A program made the translations under genes and the position numbers. Under the pieces are notes generated by a model. The model made no database searches, was not told the origin of the DNA, and saw nothing but the letters and a program-made list of their open reading frames with translations. Positions 22,011-32,200 of a DNA stretch of 64,000 bases are shown in pieces. The stretch is from Symsagittifera roscoffensis (taxonomy: Eukaryota; Xenacoelomorpha; Acoela; Convolutidae). The DNA lies in contig NC_087068.1 in the NCBI RefSeq assembly GCF_963678635.1, forward strand, positions 31,870,318 to 31,934,317, written 5' to 3'. The first letter of the stretch is position 1, and every line of letters begins with the position of its first letter.

Positions 22011-22497
22011 GTTCCGACTTTCGATACGAAAGTAACGGAATATTTGTGCTCGGGGTGGGTTTTTTTCTTCAGACAAATTTCAACTTTTTAACTAGCCATT
22101 TTGGACGGAATTTTTTAAAAGATATTTTACCTGTGATCATTTTTTGTAAACTTATAGGGGTTTAAAAATTGCCATTTTGGCCAATTTGAGACAATTAACG
22201 CGCGATATATTTCGCGCTATTAACTAGTAAGCGGAGAGTTAATCCGTCTTAGAAATCGTTCCAAATTGGTTAAAGAAGCTAATTTGCTATAATTGATTTG
22301 TTACAAGGAGCGAAATCTATCTTTTTGTACTTTATATGGCGTGTGGGGGGATGATTTTCATAAAAAATTTCAATTTTTAGAAAAAAATTTTCATTTTGAT
22401 TTTTCTTATATTTAATTTTTTAATGTTGTTACTGCTCCAGAAAACCTTAAAAGGCAGTCGGAACATTCAGGGCTTCGCCCTGATACGAGCAGTCTTG
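22011..22497 (+). mobile_element. GTTCCGACT repeat, copy A, nested in a MITE
   Basis: Begins GTTCCGACTTTCGATACGAA, where ACTTTCG-ATA-CGAAAGT forms a hairpin. Near the right end AGTCGGAAC (22456-22464) is the inverse of the first nine bases, followed by a second hairpin CAGGGCTTCGCCCTG and GATACGAGCAGTCTTG. No coding capacity. It interrupts a GGCTCTTTTCC-family MITE: the flanks GAGTTTTAT and TTTGTTATACGTG are contiguous in the neighbouring uninterrupted copy. Class of element uncertain (terminal hairpins, no clear long TSD). Confidence 0.7.
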
Positions 22498-22577
22498 TAT
22501 TTGTTATACGTGTTATTACGGCTAATAGCGTGATGTTACGCTGTAAAGTATGAAGAACAAATTTGTTCAGAATTGTT

Positions 22578-22792
22578 GGCTCTTTTCCAGTTCCCCCCCT
22601 TTCAAAATACCGAGTTTTATGTTTGTTTTACGTGTTATCACGGCTAAATGCGTGATGTTACGCTGTAAAATATGAAGAACAAATCTGTTCACAGTTGTCG
22701 ATTTGTTCACCACGCCAAATTTCATTGCATTATAACAACGTTAAATAAGCTTTTCAAAATTGAATTTGAAAGGGGGGAACTGGAAAAGAGCC
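22578..22792. mobile_element. 215-bp MITE, GGCTCTTTTCC family
   Basis: Almost perfect inverted repeats of about 27 bases (GGCTCTTTTCCAGTTCCCCC and its complement at the right end). Flanked by GAATTGTT on the left and GAATTGTC on the right, a near-exact 8-base target duplication, so probably hAT-type. A partial second copy of its right half follows directly (22793-22891). Confidence 0.8.
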
Positions 22793-23133
22793 GAATTGTC
22801 GATTTGTTCTCCACGCCAAATTTCATTGCATTGTGACAACGTTAAGTAGACTTTTCAAAATTGAATATGAAAGTGGGGACTGGAAAAGAGCCTTACTTTT
22901 GTGTTTCTCCCCACCTGCAAAAATGTCAACTGTAAAAAATTGTGCTCATGGTAGCCGTTATTGAAATCAGTTAACGTGGGCATATTGCTATAAAAATCAG
23001 CAGTCATATATCAAAATTGTTTTAGTCACTTTTTGCTTTGATTTACTTTCATGGCGTGTTCCTTTTATTATCTAGGTATGTTTTATTTTCTTATTCGATT
23101 AGTTGTGTCTTTTGGGTCTGAGTGTATTTTGTT

Positions 23134-23663
23134 GTTCCGACTTTCGATACGAAAGTAACGGAATATTTGTGCTCGGGGTGGGGTTTTTTTTTCTTCAGAC
23201 AAATGTCGATTTTTTAACTAACCATTTTTGATAGAATTTTTTAATATCATTCGAAAGCTATTGTTGTCCTAAGCTTAAATTTGAAAAGATATGTCACCTC
23301 TGATCATTTTTTGTAAAGTTATGAGGGTTTAAAGATTGCCATTTTGGCAATTTTGACCAATTTGGGACAATTAACGCGCGATATAATTCGCGCTATTAAC
23401 GCGTAAGCGGAGATTTAATCCGTCTTATAAATCGTTCCAAATTGGTTGAAAGAAGCTTCTTCGCCATAATTGATTTGTTATAAGGAACGAAATCTCTCTT
23501 TTGTATTTTATATGGCGTGTGGGGAGATGATTTTCATAAAAATTTCAAATTTTAGAACAAAAATTTTTGTTTCATTTAATTTTTTAAATGTTATTACTGC
23601 TGCTCCATAAACCTTAAAGGCAGTCGGAACATTCAGGGCTTCGCCCTGATACGAGCAGTCTTG
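23134..23663 (+). mobile_element. GTTCCGACT repeat, copy B
   Basis: 530 bp, closely similar to 22011-22497 over its whole length with the same terminal hairpins, plus about 40 extra internal bases (ATCATTCGAAAGCTATTGTTG region). In the serpin intron. Confidence 0.75.
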
Positions 23664-23699
23664 TTCTATTTCAAACGAATTAACGTGAGTACCACTCGT

Positions 23700-25580
23700 T
23701 ATATGGCGCAGTCAGCATCTGAGAATTTGATGCGTAATATGATGAAAACGTTTGCTGAACAAATGGAATATCGAAATAAATTGATAGAGGGAATTTGGAC
23801 AAGAGTCTGAAAAAAGTAAACGATTGTCAGCGAAAAGAGAAGAGACGCTGAAAAAACGTTTGAAAGACCTTACTCTTCAACAAATCCTCCGAAAAGAACT
23901 ATGTCAGCGCGCCCAATAGAAAGTAGGGTTGCGCCTAAACTAAAGGCAAATGGTACTGTGATTGATTTTTTGGTTGTATCGGCGTTGGCTCGATTTTTAT
24001 GCGTGCCAAAACTTAGACAACCAAGTGGAAGAAGCATATTGTTGTTGGCGTAGAGATAGCTGCCCAATCAATTGCTATTCGAAGACGCCTTTTTCTCAAA
24101 GAGGACTCTTATGGCGCTCAAGTTATTGCCTGAAAACTGGCTTTTCCACGAGCAGAGTCCAGCCAGATTAAATATTTCGAAAACAACTCTAAGCCAGCCT
24201 CCTTTGGTCTCTCAAGTGGAAGAGGACAGAAAAACTACTATCGGGTTCTACCGATGTTTTTGATGACAACGGTGATGACTTAGATGTGATGGCAAAGAAA
24301 CCAGTTCACATCAATTCGAAGAAAATTGCAATGCTCTTTTAAATAACAGTGGCTAGAACAATTCCTTTTTCTACCGCGAGCAAATTAAATTTTAACTTGA
24401 TCAAATGATTGAACAGAAAGTTTTTGCACCCAACGAAATCTGCACCCAACGAAGACGCCGAAAGCTGCCATCACAAATACGAATGGTACTGAATACTTTT
24501 CTACACTCGATGCTACAAAAGTTTCTGAAAAGCTCCTCTGCACGGTGAATCTAAAAAACTGATCACTTCCGTCACACCTTGGGGTTGATATTTGTTTCAT
24601 GAATTACAATGGGTTGGTTATCAGTCAGCTGGCGTTGAGTTCAATCTACGTATGGATAATGCGTTAGAGGGAGTTCTCAGACTTGAAAAAGTTGTAGACT
24701 ATTGCGTCGTGATTACTCATTCATAAGAAGATTACAATCAGCTGATGCGTGAAGCTCTAGAACGTTCCTGCAAACTCGAATTGACGTTATTGGTAAGGAA
24801 AGTTATCTTCAGAAAGCCGGAATTAAGTTTCTCTGACTTTATGTCGAATAAAGCTTGTTGGTCGATTGATCCGGCGAATACAGGACTCCGAGAATTTCCG
24901 ACTCCCGCAATCAAACACGCTTGAGAAGCTTTTTTAGCCTTCTACTGCAGTTTTTTTTCTTCTTCAATTTTTAGGAGACATTGCGTCCTTTCGAACCTTT
25001 GCGTCCACTGATAGAGGACTCCAATTGTTTTAGGGAACCTAATGGGAACCTGTCTAACCAGAAGAATTCATAAAAGTATGCAAAGAGCTCACAAAGCCTC
25101 CAGTCTTGGCTGTTTTTAAAACCGGACTTGTATATCAAAAACATGTCGCGGATCATGTTATCAAAACTTTTCGGTATTAATTTTCCAATGTTGGAGTTGC
25201 TAGTTTTCTTATCACAGATGGATATGGAACAAAGTTTGTGTCTTTGTCGCAATTGGATTTTTTTTTGTACAGGCGTAGTTTACAGGCGTAACAGGAGAAT
25301 TTTGAAGAACCGGTTGCTTCTGAACAATGTACCGAACCAAATTCAGCTAACTCTGAAAATGTGGCTCCAAACAAGAGCAGCTTAATTGGGGAAAAATTTG
25401 GTTCAGTCAGTGTTGGAAAAAGATACCCGAACGAGCCTTTAAAAAATTTTAATTTCAGGCCAATATTATATAGCGGCTTGACTGTGGGGAGGTGGTGGGC
25501 ATTAACAAAATCAGTTAACGTACGCCGTTTACTATCAAAATCAGAAGCCGTATATCAAGGTGGATTCAGTAATTTTTAGG
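23700..25580 (+). pseudogene. dead Ty3/Gypsy-type retrotransposon
   Basis: Fragments of gag-pol in shifting frames. The clearest part is reverse transcriptase at about 24500-24930: FSTLDAT, LHGESKKLITSVTPWG, LFHELQW, NLRMDNALEGVLRLEK, then a degenerate connection with EDYNQLMREALERS, VIFRKPELSFSDF and GLREFPTPAIKHA. These correspond, in order, to the Ty3/Gypsy RT palm and the motif REFPxP. A following KELTKPPVLA..F (about 25080-25125) resembles the start of the RNase H region. Several stops and frameshifts; no LTRs recognised. Same strand as the serpin gene, inside its intron. Confidence 0.75.
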
Positions 25581-26131
25581 TTTGATTTAGTTTCCTTGTG
25601 CGTTACTTGGTAGATTTTACTCTTTCATTCGATTACTTGGGTCTAGTGGATCTGCTCTGAGAACTGGCGCAATGACTCACTAGCCCATGACTAACATGTT
25701 TAATCGTGTTTTCCCATTCTTCTCTACTACTAAATTGAGCGATGCATGTTACGAGCTATGTATAGATGAACAAGAGTGCTCGTATCAGGGACCATGCAGA
25801 TCAAGAGATCAATCTCTCGAGTGACCAAAGAATTGTATGAATAAAGACAGAAAAAATTGCCCTGAGCATATTAGTTCCTCATTTTTTTCCGTGCTATTTT
25901 GCCGTGCTTGTATAGTTGTCTTTATCGGTATATAATCAAATGGGGCATTAGTAAGGGGTACACTTTTTCGCGCCCATATGTGCTAATTTAGAAGGGGAGC
26001 ACTAGCCAAAAAAAACGCGATTTTTATCGATAGTGGGGTATGGCTGAACATTTTTTCTTTTTGTCCTTTTATGGCTGATTGAAAGTGTAATGAGTGATGT
26101 CGTGTATGCGTGGTTTTACAAGGGCATGTGC

Positions 26132-26615
26132 GGGTTTTTTCCACTTCCCCCCATATTCGGTTTTCATTTTTGAAAACTATTTAAGTATTGTCATAATGCA
26201 ATGAAACTTGAACAACTTGAATAACCTAACCATTGTGATCAATAGTTCACTACATTGCATTGTAACATCACGCATTTAGTCATAATAGTCAGTTCAACAA
26301 ACATAAAAAAAGACATTTTGAAACAGGGGCGGATCTAGGATTTTCTCGAGGGGGCGGATTTTCAACTTTTGTCGACCTTTTTATTGGAAAAAATTGACAA
26401 AAAAGTCCGCGCTTTTACCTCAAATTTAGTCTATTTTGGCGCCACAGGCGTTTTTAGAAAGTTTTTAGGGCTAGTCAACCAAAATTGGATATCTCAAAAT
26501 AGTACGAAGGTGTGACCCTTTGGGTCGGCAAGGGGTCGAATCCCTGAAGAGGGCTCCGCCCCCCGCCCTTAACCCGCTGGTGTTTTGAAATGTGGGAGAA
26601 AGTGGAAAAGAGCCC
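26132..26615. mobile_element. GGCTCTTTTCC-family MITE interrupted by a hAT MITE
   Basis: Left end GGGTTTTTTCCACTTCCCCC, right end GTGGAAAAGAGCCC; flanked by the direct repeat ATGTGCG (26126-26132 and 26616-26622, first base(s) ambiguous with the TIR). Interrupted by the 26324-26582 insertion. Confidence 0.65.
26324..26582. mobile_element. hAT-type MITE, CAGGGGCGGATC family, nested
   Basis: Starts CAGGGGCGGATCTAGG, ends CCGCTGGTG, with an exact 8-base target-site duplication TTTTGAAA (26316-26323 and 26583-26590). Contains the family's GGTCGAATCCCTGA segment. Inserted in the older MITE at 26132-26615, so insertion order is readable. Confidence 0.85.
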
Positions 26616-27784
26616 ATGTGCGAAGAGTAATTTGTACTCATTTAACGAGGACGCATACATTTTTTTGTTAATAATCGGAGACATTCAACCCAAATTTTTT
26701 CAATAAAAAACTGAAGTTGTGGGGGAAGAAAAACCATGTATAGCCATCACAGCAATTGATAATTTTGAATACAAGCGGAAAATTCACAACTCGAAAATTA
26801 TTTGCCAATTGCAAAACAAAATATCAAACTTTCCATTTTTGCATGTTTTATGTCGCTCAATAGATCAACGCTAAAGCAGGTTTTGGCAATGAATCAATGA
26901 ATACTATTATAGTACGTAGAACAATTATTTTTTTTGAGCTATTCTCTAGTTTCCTACTGACACGCTTGTTTTATATTGCTGTAAAAATACTGCTGGGTTT
27001 TGCTGTTTTAAATAAACGGTTTTAAACTTATGCTTTTCGTTATGCTTTTCGTTACTATCAGGGGCTGCATTGAGAACAAATAGCTGTAGCTATCTTTGCA
27101 AAAAAGAAAACCAATAGGAGGGGTAATTTTGGCTCTTTCCCATCATAGCCCCCTAGCCTAGCAACGAAAAAATATAGCCCAATCAAAGAAGGGTTCTTCT
27201 ATTATTTGATAGCTCAAACAGGTCTTCAAACTAGGTCTCTTGTCCTTTTGATCTGTCAACTTTCAAGCATTTGCAAAAAAAGTTGCTTCCACATTTATTT
27301 TCCAAGAAAAAACTGATTTTGATTGTGAAAAAAACTGCTTGTTTCAAAAATACAATCATCTGCGTTTTTATCCAACTTTGTACGTTTTTGTTTAAGAAAA
27401 CTGTAAAAAGTTTCTAGCATTTTCCCAGCCAGACGCTTTTTAAAGTCACAAGCTAAATAACTTGCAATTTAATATTCTCAAGTCGTGCAATTTCATGTCC
27501 CCATTTTTACATCAAACAATTCAAATTTAATTGTCTATTTTTGATTCGGAGCTCAAGTCATCCACAATTTTTTAGGATAGCAGGTTGGTGTGCAAGTGGC
27601 ACAGAATCTTCCGACCATAGCGAACACAAAGAAGTTTTTTTTTCGAATATGTGTCGTTTTTTCTTCGTGTCGAGTAAAACTAATTCTTCACGGCTTAAAG
27701 TGGACATAAATAAGCTATTGTAAGCCTGCACGCTCACCTCATCAAATCTGCTCATGTTTTGCGGATTTTCAAAAAAATAAAATC

Positions 27785-27900
27785 TTCATTGATCTTTTTT
27801 TTAGGTCGGTCGAATTGTTTTTCAGAGCTCTCACAAATCACTAAAAGGAATAGCGACCCTATTTTGACTAAACTTTCTGCGCCGCAAGAAAATGTTTGAA
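27785..27900. mobile_element. fragment of the CAGGGGCGGATC MITE family
   Basis: Shares GATC-TTTTTTTTAGGTCG, GAGCTCTC-CAAA-CACTA and CCCTA-TTTGAC-AAACTTTCTGCGC with the left half of 12520-12885. Ends not preserved. Confidence 0.55.
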
Positions 27901-28069
27901 AAAGGCCAACGAACGCAATTTTCTAATCTTTTTGTCTTTATTAGAAAAAAAAGAACTATAAAAAAGTCCTTTTAGTGTTTTCGGAGAGCTCGGAGAATAT
28001 AATTAGTGGACATAAAAAAGAAGTCGACAAAATTTTCAAAATTTATTGTAAAAGTGTAACATGCTTCAG

Positions 28070-28340
28070 CACAAAGGCTGGTCTGCACGTGGACCACTTG
28101 ATCCAGAAGTGCTACATCTCAGTGAGTGAGGACGGGACAGACGTGGCAGCGAGGCTGAAGCAGAGCCAGGCCACTCTGAGGGACACTCTGGAGATGAAGA
28201 AGCACTCCAGACCCTTCTACGTCACACACCCGTTCGCCTTCTGTGTCTTCCAGCCCCACAGCGGCTTCATCCTCTTTGCAGGCATAGTGGTGGACCCTCA
28301 CATTGCACACCACAAGCCGGGACAGTCCAAGAAACGATAG
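28070..28340 (+). CDS. serpin exon 2, reactive-centre loop and C-terminus
   Basis: Acceptor AACATGCTTCAG precedes C-ACA-AAG. The 89 residues include the hinge SEDGTDVAARL; Arg at about P9 departs from the small-residue consensus of inhibitory serpins, and the loop before the conserved HPFAF is about five residues longer than in alpha-1-antitrypsin. Ends with a basic QSKKR. The exon is markedly GC-richer than surrounding DNA, consistent with real coding history. Whether the protein inhibits proteases is open. Confidence 0.88.
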
Positions 28341-28542
28341 TCATTGGGACAATTGAGTTTCTAGAAATTTAGACAGAATGTTATGAGAGGCATCCCTCTA
28401 ACTCTCAGTTCCACTTTTATCAGCCCATTCTCTGGCTTTTGTGGATCAAACGTTATCAATCATAAATTGTTCATATCTTTCAGCTGTATTTTAAATGTTT
28501 CTCATTCAATTTGGGAAAATGGAAAGTGTATAGGAAAAGATT

Positions 28543-28548
28543 AATAAA
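28543..28548 (+). terminator. polyadenylation signal of serpin gene
   Basis: AATAAA about 200 bases after the serpin stop codon, same strand. Confidence 0.5.
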
Positions 28549-28693
28549 AAGTTCTTCTGAAAGATTTTTTTTCGAAACAGGAAAGGGTAAAAAGCATGCG
28601 TTCCTATAAACATTTTTTACTTTCAATTAAAATAATACACAGAAATATACTTCATTAGAACGTCAGAGCAGATTTTATCTAAATTGAAATATA

Positions 28694-29211
28694 TTAAATA
28701 TAGGTTACGAGTTCCCATGCATTTAAAAACGAACTGATCATCATTAGCAAACTGATATTAATGGTTGGAACAAAATCTTGGACTATGTCGGGTTTTGCTG
28801 TATTGGGGGGTTTAGTTGTAATTTTTGAGCTTTTTGTTACTTTTGTTTTGTTTATTGTGGTTGTTTTTGTAGTTATAAGCGGTACGTCAGCGTCAATTTT
28901 GAAAATTTTCCACACTTCAATGGGAGTTTCGTCTCTTTTACAGATTCGAATACCCGAATAATTTCTAAACATGCTAATCCTAAATCGGGCAGCAACAGTT
29001 CTGGGAATTGGTTGAATTTCTCGCCAAAAACATCGCCTTTGTTAACCGGTTGGTGCATCAAACACCACTCGCATGTTTTTCCTGACAATTTGGTGCACTC
29101 ATCTGATTCCATGTAATCTTTGAAGTTGAACAACGCGTCACATTCTACAAGTTGAAAAGATCCGAACTCTTTGTCGGGCAGTAAACATTTTGTTACAAAA
29201 TTCCAAACAAA
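28694..29211 (-). pseudogene. unrecognised Cys-rich surface protein, apparently frameshifted
   Basis: Reading on the minus strand from a possible acceptor (GAAGTCAG before 29211), one frame encodes cysteines in VTKCLLPD, VECDALFNF, DECTKLSGKTCEWCLMHQ and ends near EKFNQFP. A neighbouring frame then continues IPRTVAARFRISMFRNYSG, a Thr/Lys-rich stalk (TTKTTTINKTKVTKSSK), and a hydrophobic C-terminus (INISLLMMISSFLNAW). Together this would be a Cys-rich ectodomain, stalk, and anchor or GPI signal. The change of frame near 29010 could be a mutation, a sequencing error or an unseen short intron. I do not recognise the family. Confidence 0.4.
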
Positions 29212-29337
29212 CTGACTTCGAATAATAACTTAAATTTCTATTTGGACCAAAACTATACCTCAGCATTCCCTACTATATGTAATAGCTTATTTTTAAACAT
29301 ATATTTGCGCAAAAACAACAGCTTAAACTTTGAATAA

Positions 29338-29586
29338 CTAGATTGCATTTTCAAATAATTCCGGCGGTTCGATAACGTGCATGACTGTTGGACATGGTCT
29401 GGTCATATTTTGTGGCCACTTCCATGCCAGATTCAAGGTATATTGACCCGAATTGCGTAGGTTTTGACCATCTTGACCAAAAGTGGGCATGTTTTGAGTT
29501 TCTCGAGCGATGAAAAAGTTACTTGACTTCGTTTGACCCCAGTCATATATGTTTCGACAGTGCTCGACCGAATTGTCTCGAAGCAT
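29338..29586 (-). CDS. hypothetical open frame, possible exon of the preceding surface protein
   Basis: 82 codons from ATG with natural-looking composition (NIYDWGQTKSSNFFIARETQ, NMTRPCPTVMHVIEPPELF). It has two cysteines and one N-glycosylation sequon (NMT). It lies just upstream of the 28.7-29.2 kb frames on the same strand and could be an exon of the same gene, but no good donor is seen before its stop. Family unknown. Confidence 0.3.
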   Translation of the reverse strand: MLRDNSVEHCRNIYDWGQTKSSNFFIARETQNMPTFGQDGQNLRNSGQYTLNLAWKWPQNMTRPCPTVMHVIEPPELFENAI

Positions 29587-30300
29587 CTTTTTTACTGCGT
29601 ATGTTTTTTACTGCTTTGTAAATTTTTTTTTGATTAGTTCTTTTCCTACCCCACGACCCTTAGATATAAAAATCTCGGAAACAAACCCCTGATGCTCCTA
29701 TTTGCGATTTAAAAAACTCAAGTAAAAATATTAATTTTTGCAGCATTCAGTTTTTTAAGCATCGACAGACATCTTAACTGAAACTTTCAACTAGGCGAGA
29801 AAAAACTGAATGGCACTGTGCTCGACTTTAAATACCTTTTACAATTTAATATATAGATGTTACATTGATTGTCTCAAAAAAGTAACTTCTTACAAGAAAC
29901 TAAAGTTATCGTTCATCCCATACTCTAGACAAGAACAATATGGCCCTAAAGTCGGAAATACGTGCATTTTTTACTTTAAAAAAATGAATGAATAGGATTT
30001 AAAACTTCCAAAGCGGAGTAAAACTATTGGTCGGCAAAACAGACGCGATAGGAAACCTCACAATACCAAAGATTGTTTCAGAACTTCGCGCATTTTTCGT
30101 GACGATAAACCAATACTTCAATTTCGTTCCAATGTTTTTACTTCTTAGTTCCCACTCCGGCCTCGTTCGAACATAAAAATGTTTCACGGTTAATAAAACG
30201 GTACAAATTAGACTTATCATTGCCAACATCTCATTTATTTTTTGAGAACCGTTGCTCAATAAAACTTATCCAAATGATGACAAGGATAATAAAATCGATT
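29587..30300. other. noncoding stretch
   Basis: No gene recognised; short AT-rich open frames only. Confidence 0.4.
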
Positions 30301-31060
30301 AAGACTATTTTTGATAAAGAAAAGCGGCCGACTAAAACGAATTGACGGATTGTCAAAAAAAAATCTCGAAAAGGATCTCAACATCGAGGAAAGTTTCAAG
30401 GAGAACGCACTGGTTGCGCTGGCAGCTATTCGAGACGCTTTGACTTTAATACTCCAGAAGATCCATCCCGCCAATTTATTACCACGGCAAGTCTTGCAAT
30501 CAGTGCTCTTAAAAACCGTTAGGAATTTCAAAGTACTGTAAATAACAATACAATATCTAGTTCTGTCATCTCAGTTTTGAACGACTATTGTCGTCTTCAT
30601 AGGTTGGCAATAAAATTAGTTTCGATTATGGGTCAAGCTTTTTATCTCACAATTTTAAATACAAATTGTTTAAAAATTCAATATTGAAATTTTTTGTATG
30701 ATGGGAGACCATAGATCCAATGGACTTATAAAACGCTCTATATTTTTGATAATTGTTTATAATTGCCATGTCATTTAAGTTCTTCAATCGAGAAATTTTT
30801 TGAAATTTGAGGATTACCAAACTACCATTCATCGGCTGAACCCCCTTCGAGAAACACTTCAGGATGCTAGCCCCACTCAGACGCCAGCTGGAACCACCGT
30901 TGTTACCGAATTGCCCGAGGACCTATCAAATTCCTCCACTTCACTAAATGTTGATATTTGGGATAGGTTAACCAATGACTACTTCGACGACGCACCCTTA
31001 TTAGGAGAAACGATTGGCAATAGAGGAAACGATGTCAACCCGATATAAAATACACAGTAA
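30300..31060 (+). pseudogene. duplicated unknown locus, copy 1
   Basis: Contains NLEKDLNIEESFKENALVAL and AIRDALTLILQKIHPANL (30370-30480), then noncoding DNA, then ASPTQTPAGTTVV...LTNDYFDDAPL (30860-31010). Each block has a counterpart in the same order at 31.2-32.2 kb, including noncoding parts such as ATGGGTCAAGCTTTTTATCTCAC. This suggests a duplicated multi-exon gene, now at least partly decayed. No family recognised. Confidence 0.5.
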
Positions 31061-31199
31061 GATGACATCGCGCTTGAAATCAAAAACAATTTTTTACTTT
31101 TGAACATTCCACATTAATAAAACAGAACAAGGTACATTTATAATCGCCACTTTTAAAATATCTTGACATTGTCTCATTTAATTTCTAAAAGCCATTCTG

Positions 31200-32200
31200 A
31201 AATAGGAATTGACGGATTTTTTTGAAAAATTTGGAGAAGGATAACTACATCGAGAAAAGTCCGTTTTTCGCGGAGAACAAAATAGTTGTACCGGCAGCCA
31301 TTCGACGCGCTTTCAGCTTAATGCTCCAGAAGATGCATCCGGCCAATTTGGGAAAGATGATGGCAAAATACATTTAACGAAAGAATTATTACCATGGCAA
31401 GTCTTGCAATCAGAGCTTCAAAGCTGTTAAGAAACTTAAAGTAATGTAATTACCAATCTAGTGCTGTCATCGCATCTTTATAAGACTATTGCCGTCTTCA
31501 TGGATTTGCAATAAAAATTAGAGTCGCCCATGGGTCAAGCTTTTTATCTCACGATTTTAAACTCAATCTTGAACTTTTTTGTACAGTGGGAGACCATAGA
31601 ACCAATGGGCTTGTAAAAAAACTCTGTGCTTTTGTTTAATTGTAGTTCATTGCCATTTCATTTGAGTTACCACAAGCGACTCTTAAGTCCTCAACCAAAA
31701 AATTTATTCGAGATTCGAGGATCACCAAACAACCATCCATCGGCTGCACCACCTTTGAGAAACATTTTAATTGAACAGGTAATAGACGCTGTAAAAAAAC
31801 TTGTTTTCTTTCGACAAAAACTTAGACAGGGAAAAATTTAGACAGGGAGTGGCACGATCGCATTTTAAAAAATGAGCTTCGCTTTAAAAGGCAAAATTCT
31901 TCCATATCTTTCAAAAACTGTAATAAAAGCGGCAACCAAGAGGGTAAAATACTAGAATTTCAACTGGTTTAGTTGGAAAAAAAGCTCGAGTATAACGGCC
32001 ACAATTGCTAGCTCCACTCAGACTCCAGCTGTAACAACTGTTTTTCCCGAATCGCACGAGAACATTTCAGGTTCTTCCACTTTCCTAAATTTTGATACTT
32101 GGGAGATCTTAACCAATGACTACTTCGACGCCGTTTTGAACAATAATGCAGCTATTTGCCACATTCAGGACATAATACCAAAACCAAACTTTGATTAGAG
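31200..32200 (+). pseudogene. duplicated unknown locus, copy 2
   Basis: Counterparts of copy 1: NLEKDNYIEKSPFFAENK and AIRRAFSLMLQKMHPANLGK (31240-31350), the shared noncoding segment at 31530-31560, and ASSTQTPAVTTVFPESHENI...LTNDYFD (32000-32130). More decayed and slightly longer than copy 1. Direct tandem arrangement with copy 1. Confidence 0.5.

Larger units (their letters stand above)
20475..28340 (+). pseudogene. serpin-family gene, two exons, frameshifted in exon 1
   Basis: Exon 1 encodes most of a serpin fold and exon 2 its C-terminal strands and reactive-centre loop. Exon 1: a basic N-terminus (first ~60 residues, rich in Lys, Arg, Ser, Pro) with no signal peptide, then landmarks FLMSPVTAYITVGMLSCGAK, INMAQL and VKLPKFKMTTTIDL, ending NAFDSK. 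Exon 2 supplies GLHVDHLIQKCYISVSEDGT, the hinge, and FAFCVFQPHSGFILFAGIVV. Splicing 21588|28070 completes an AGC serine codon and fits the family. However, an 8-base tandem duplication (CTCGAAAA twice, 21551-21566) puts a TGA at 21576-21578, 10 bases before the donor. With one copy removed the frame would read straight into exon 2. So the locus is a recent pseudogene, a null allele or carries an assembly error. Lack of a secretion signal suggests an intracellular or nuclear serpin. Confidence 0.85.

Noticed and set aside
28694-29211. Calcium-channel alpha2-delta or CACHD1 C-terminus
   Set aside because: Similarity is limited to a Cys-rich segment before a hydrophobic tail; no specific motif supports the name.
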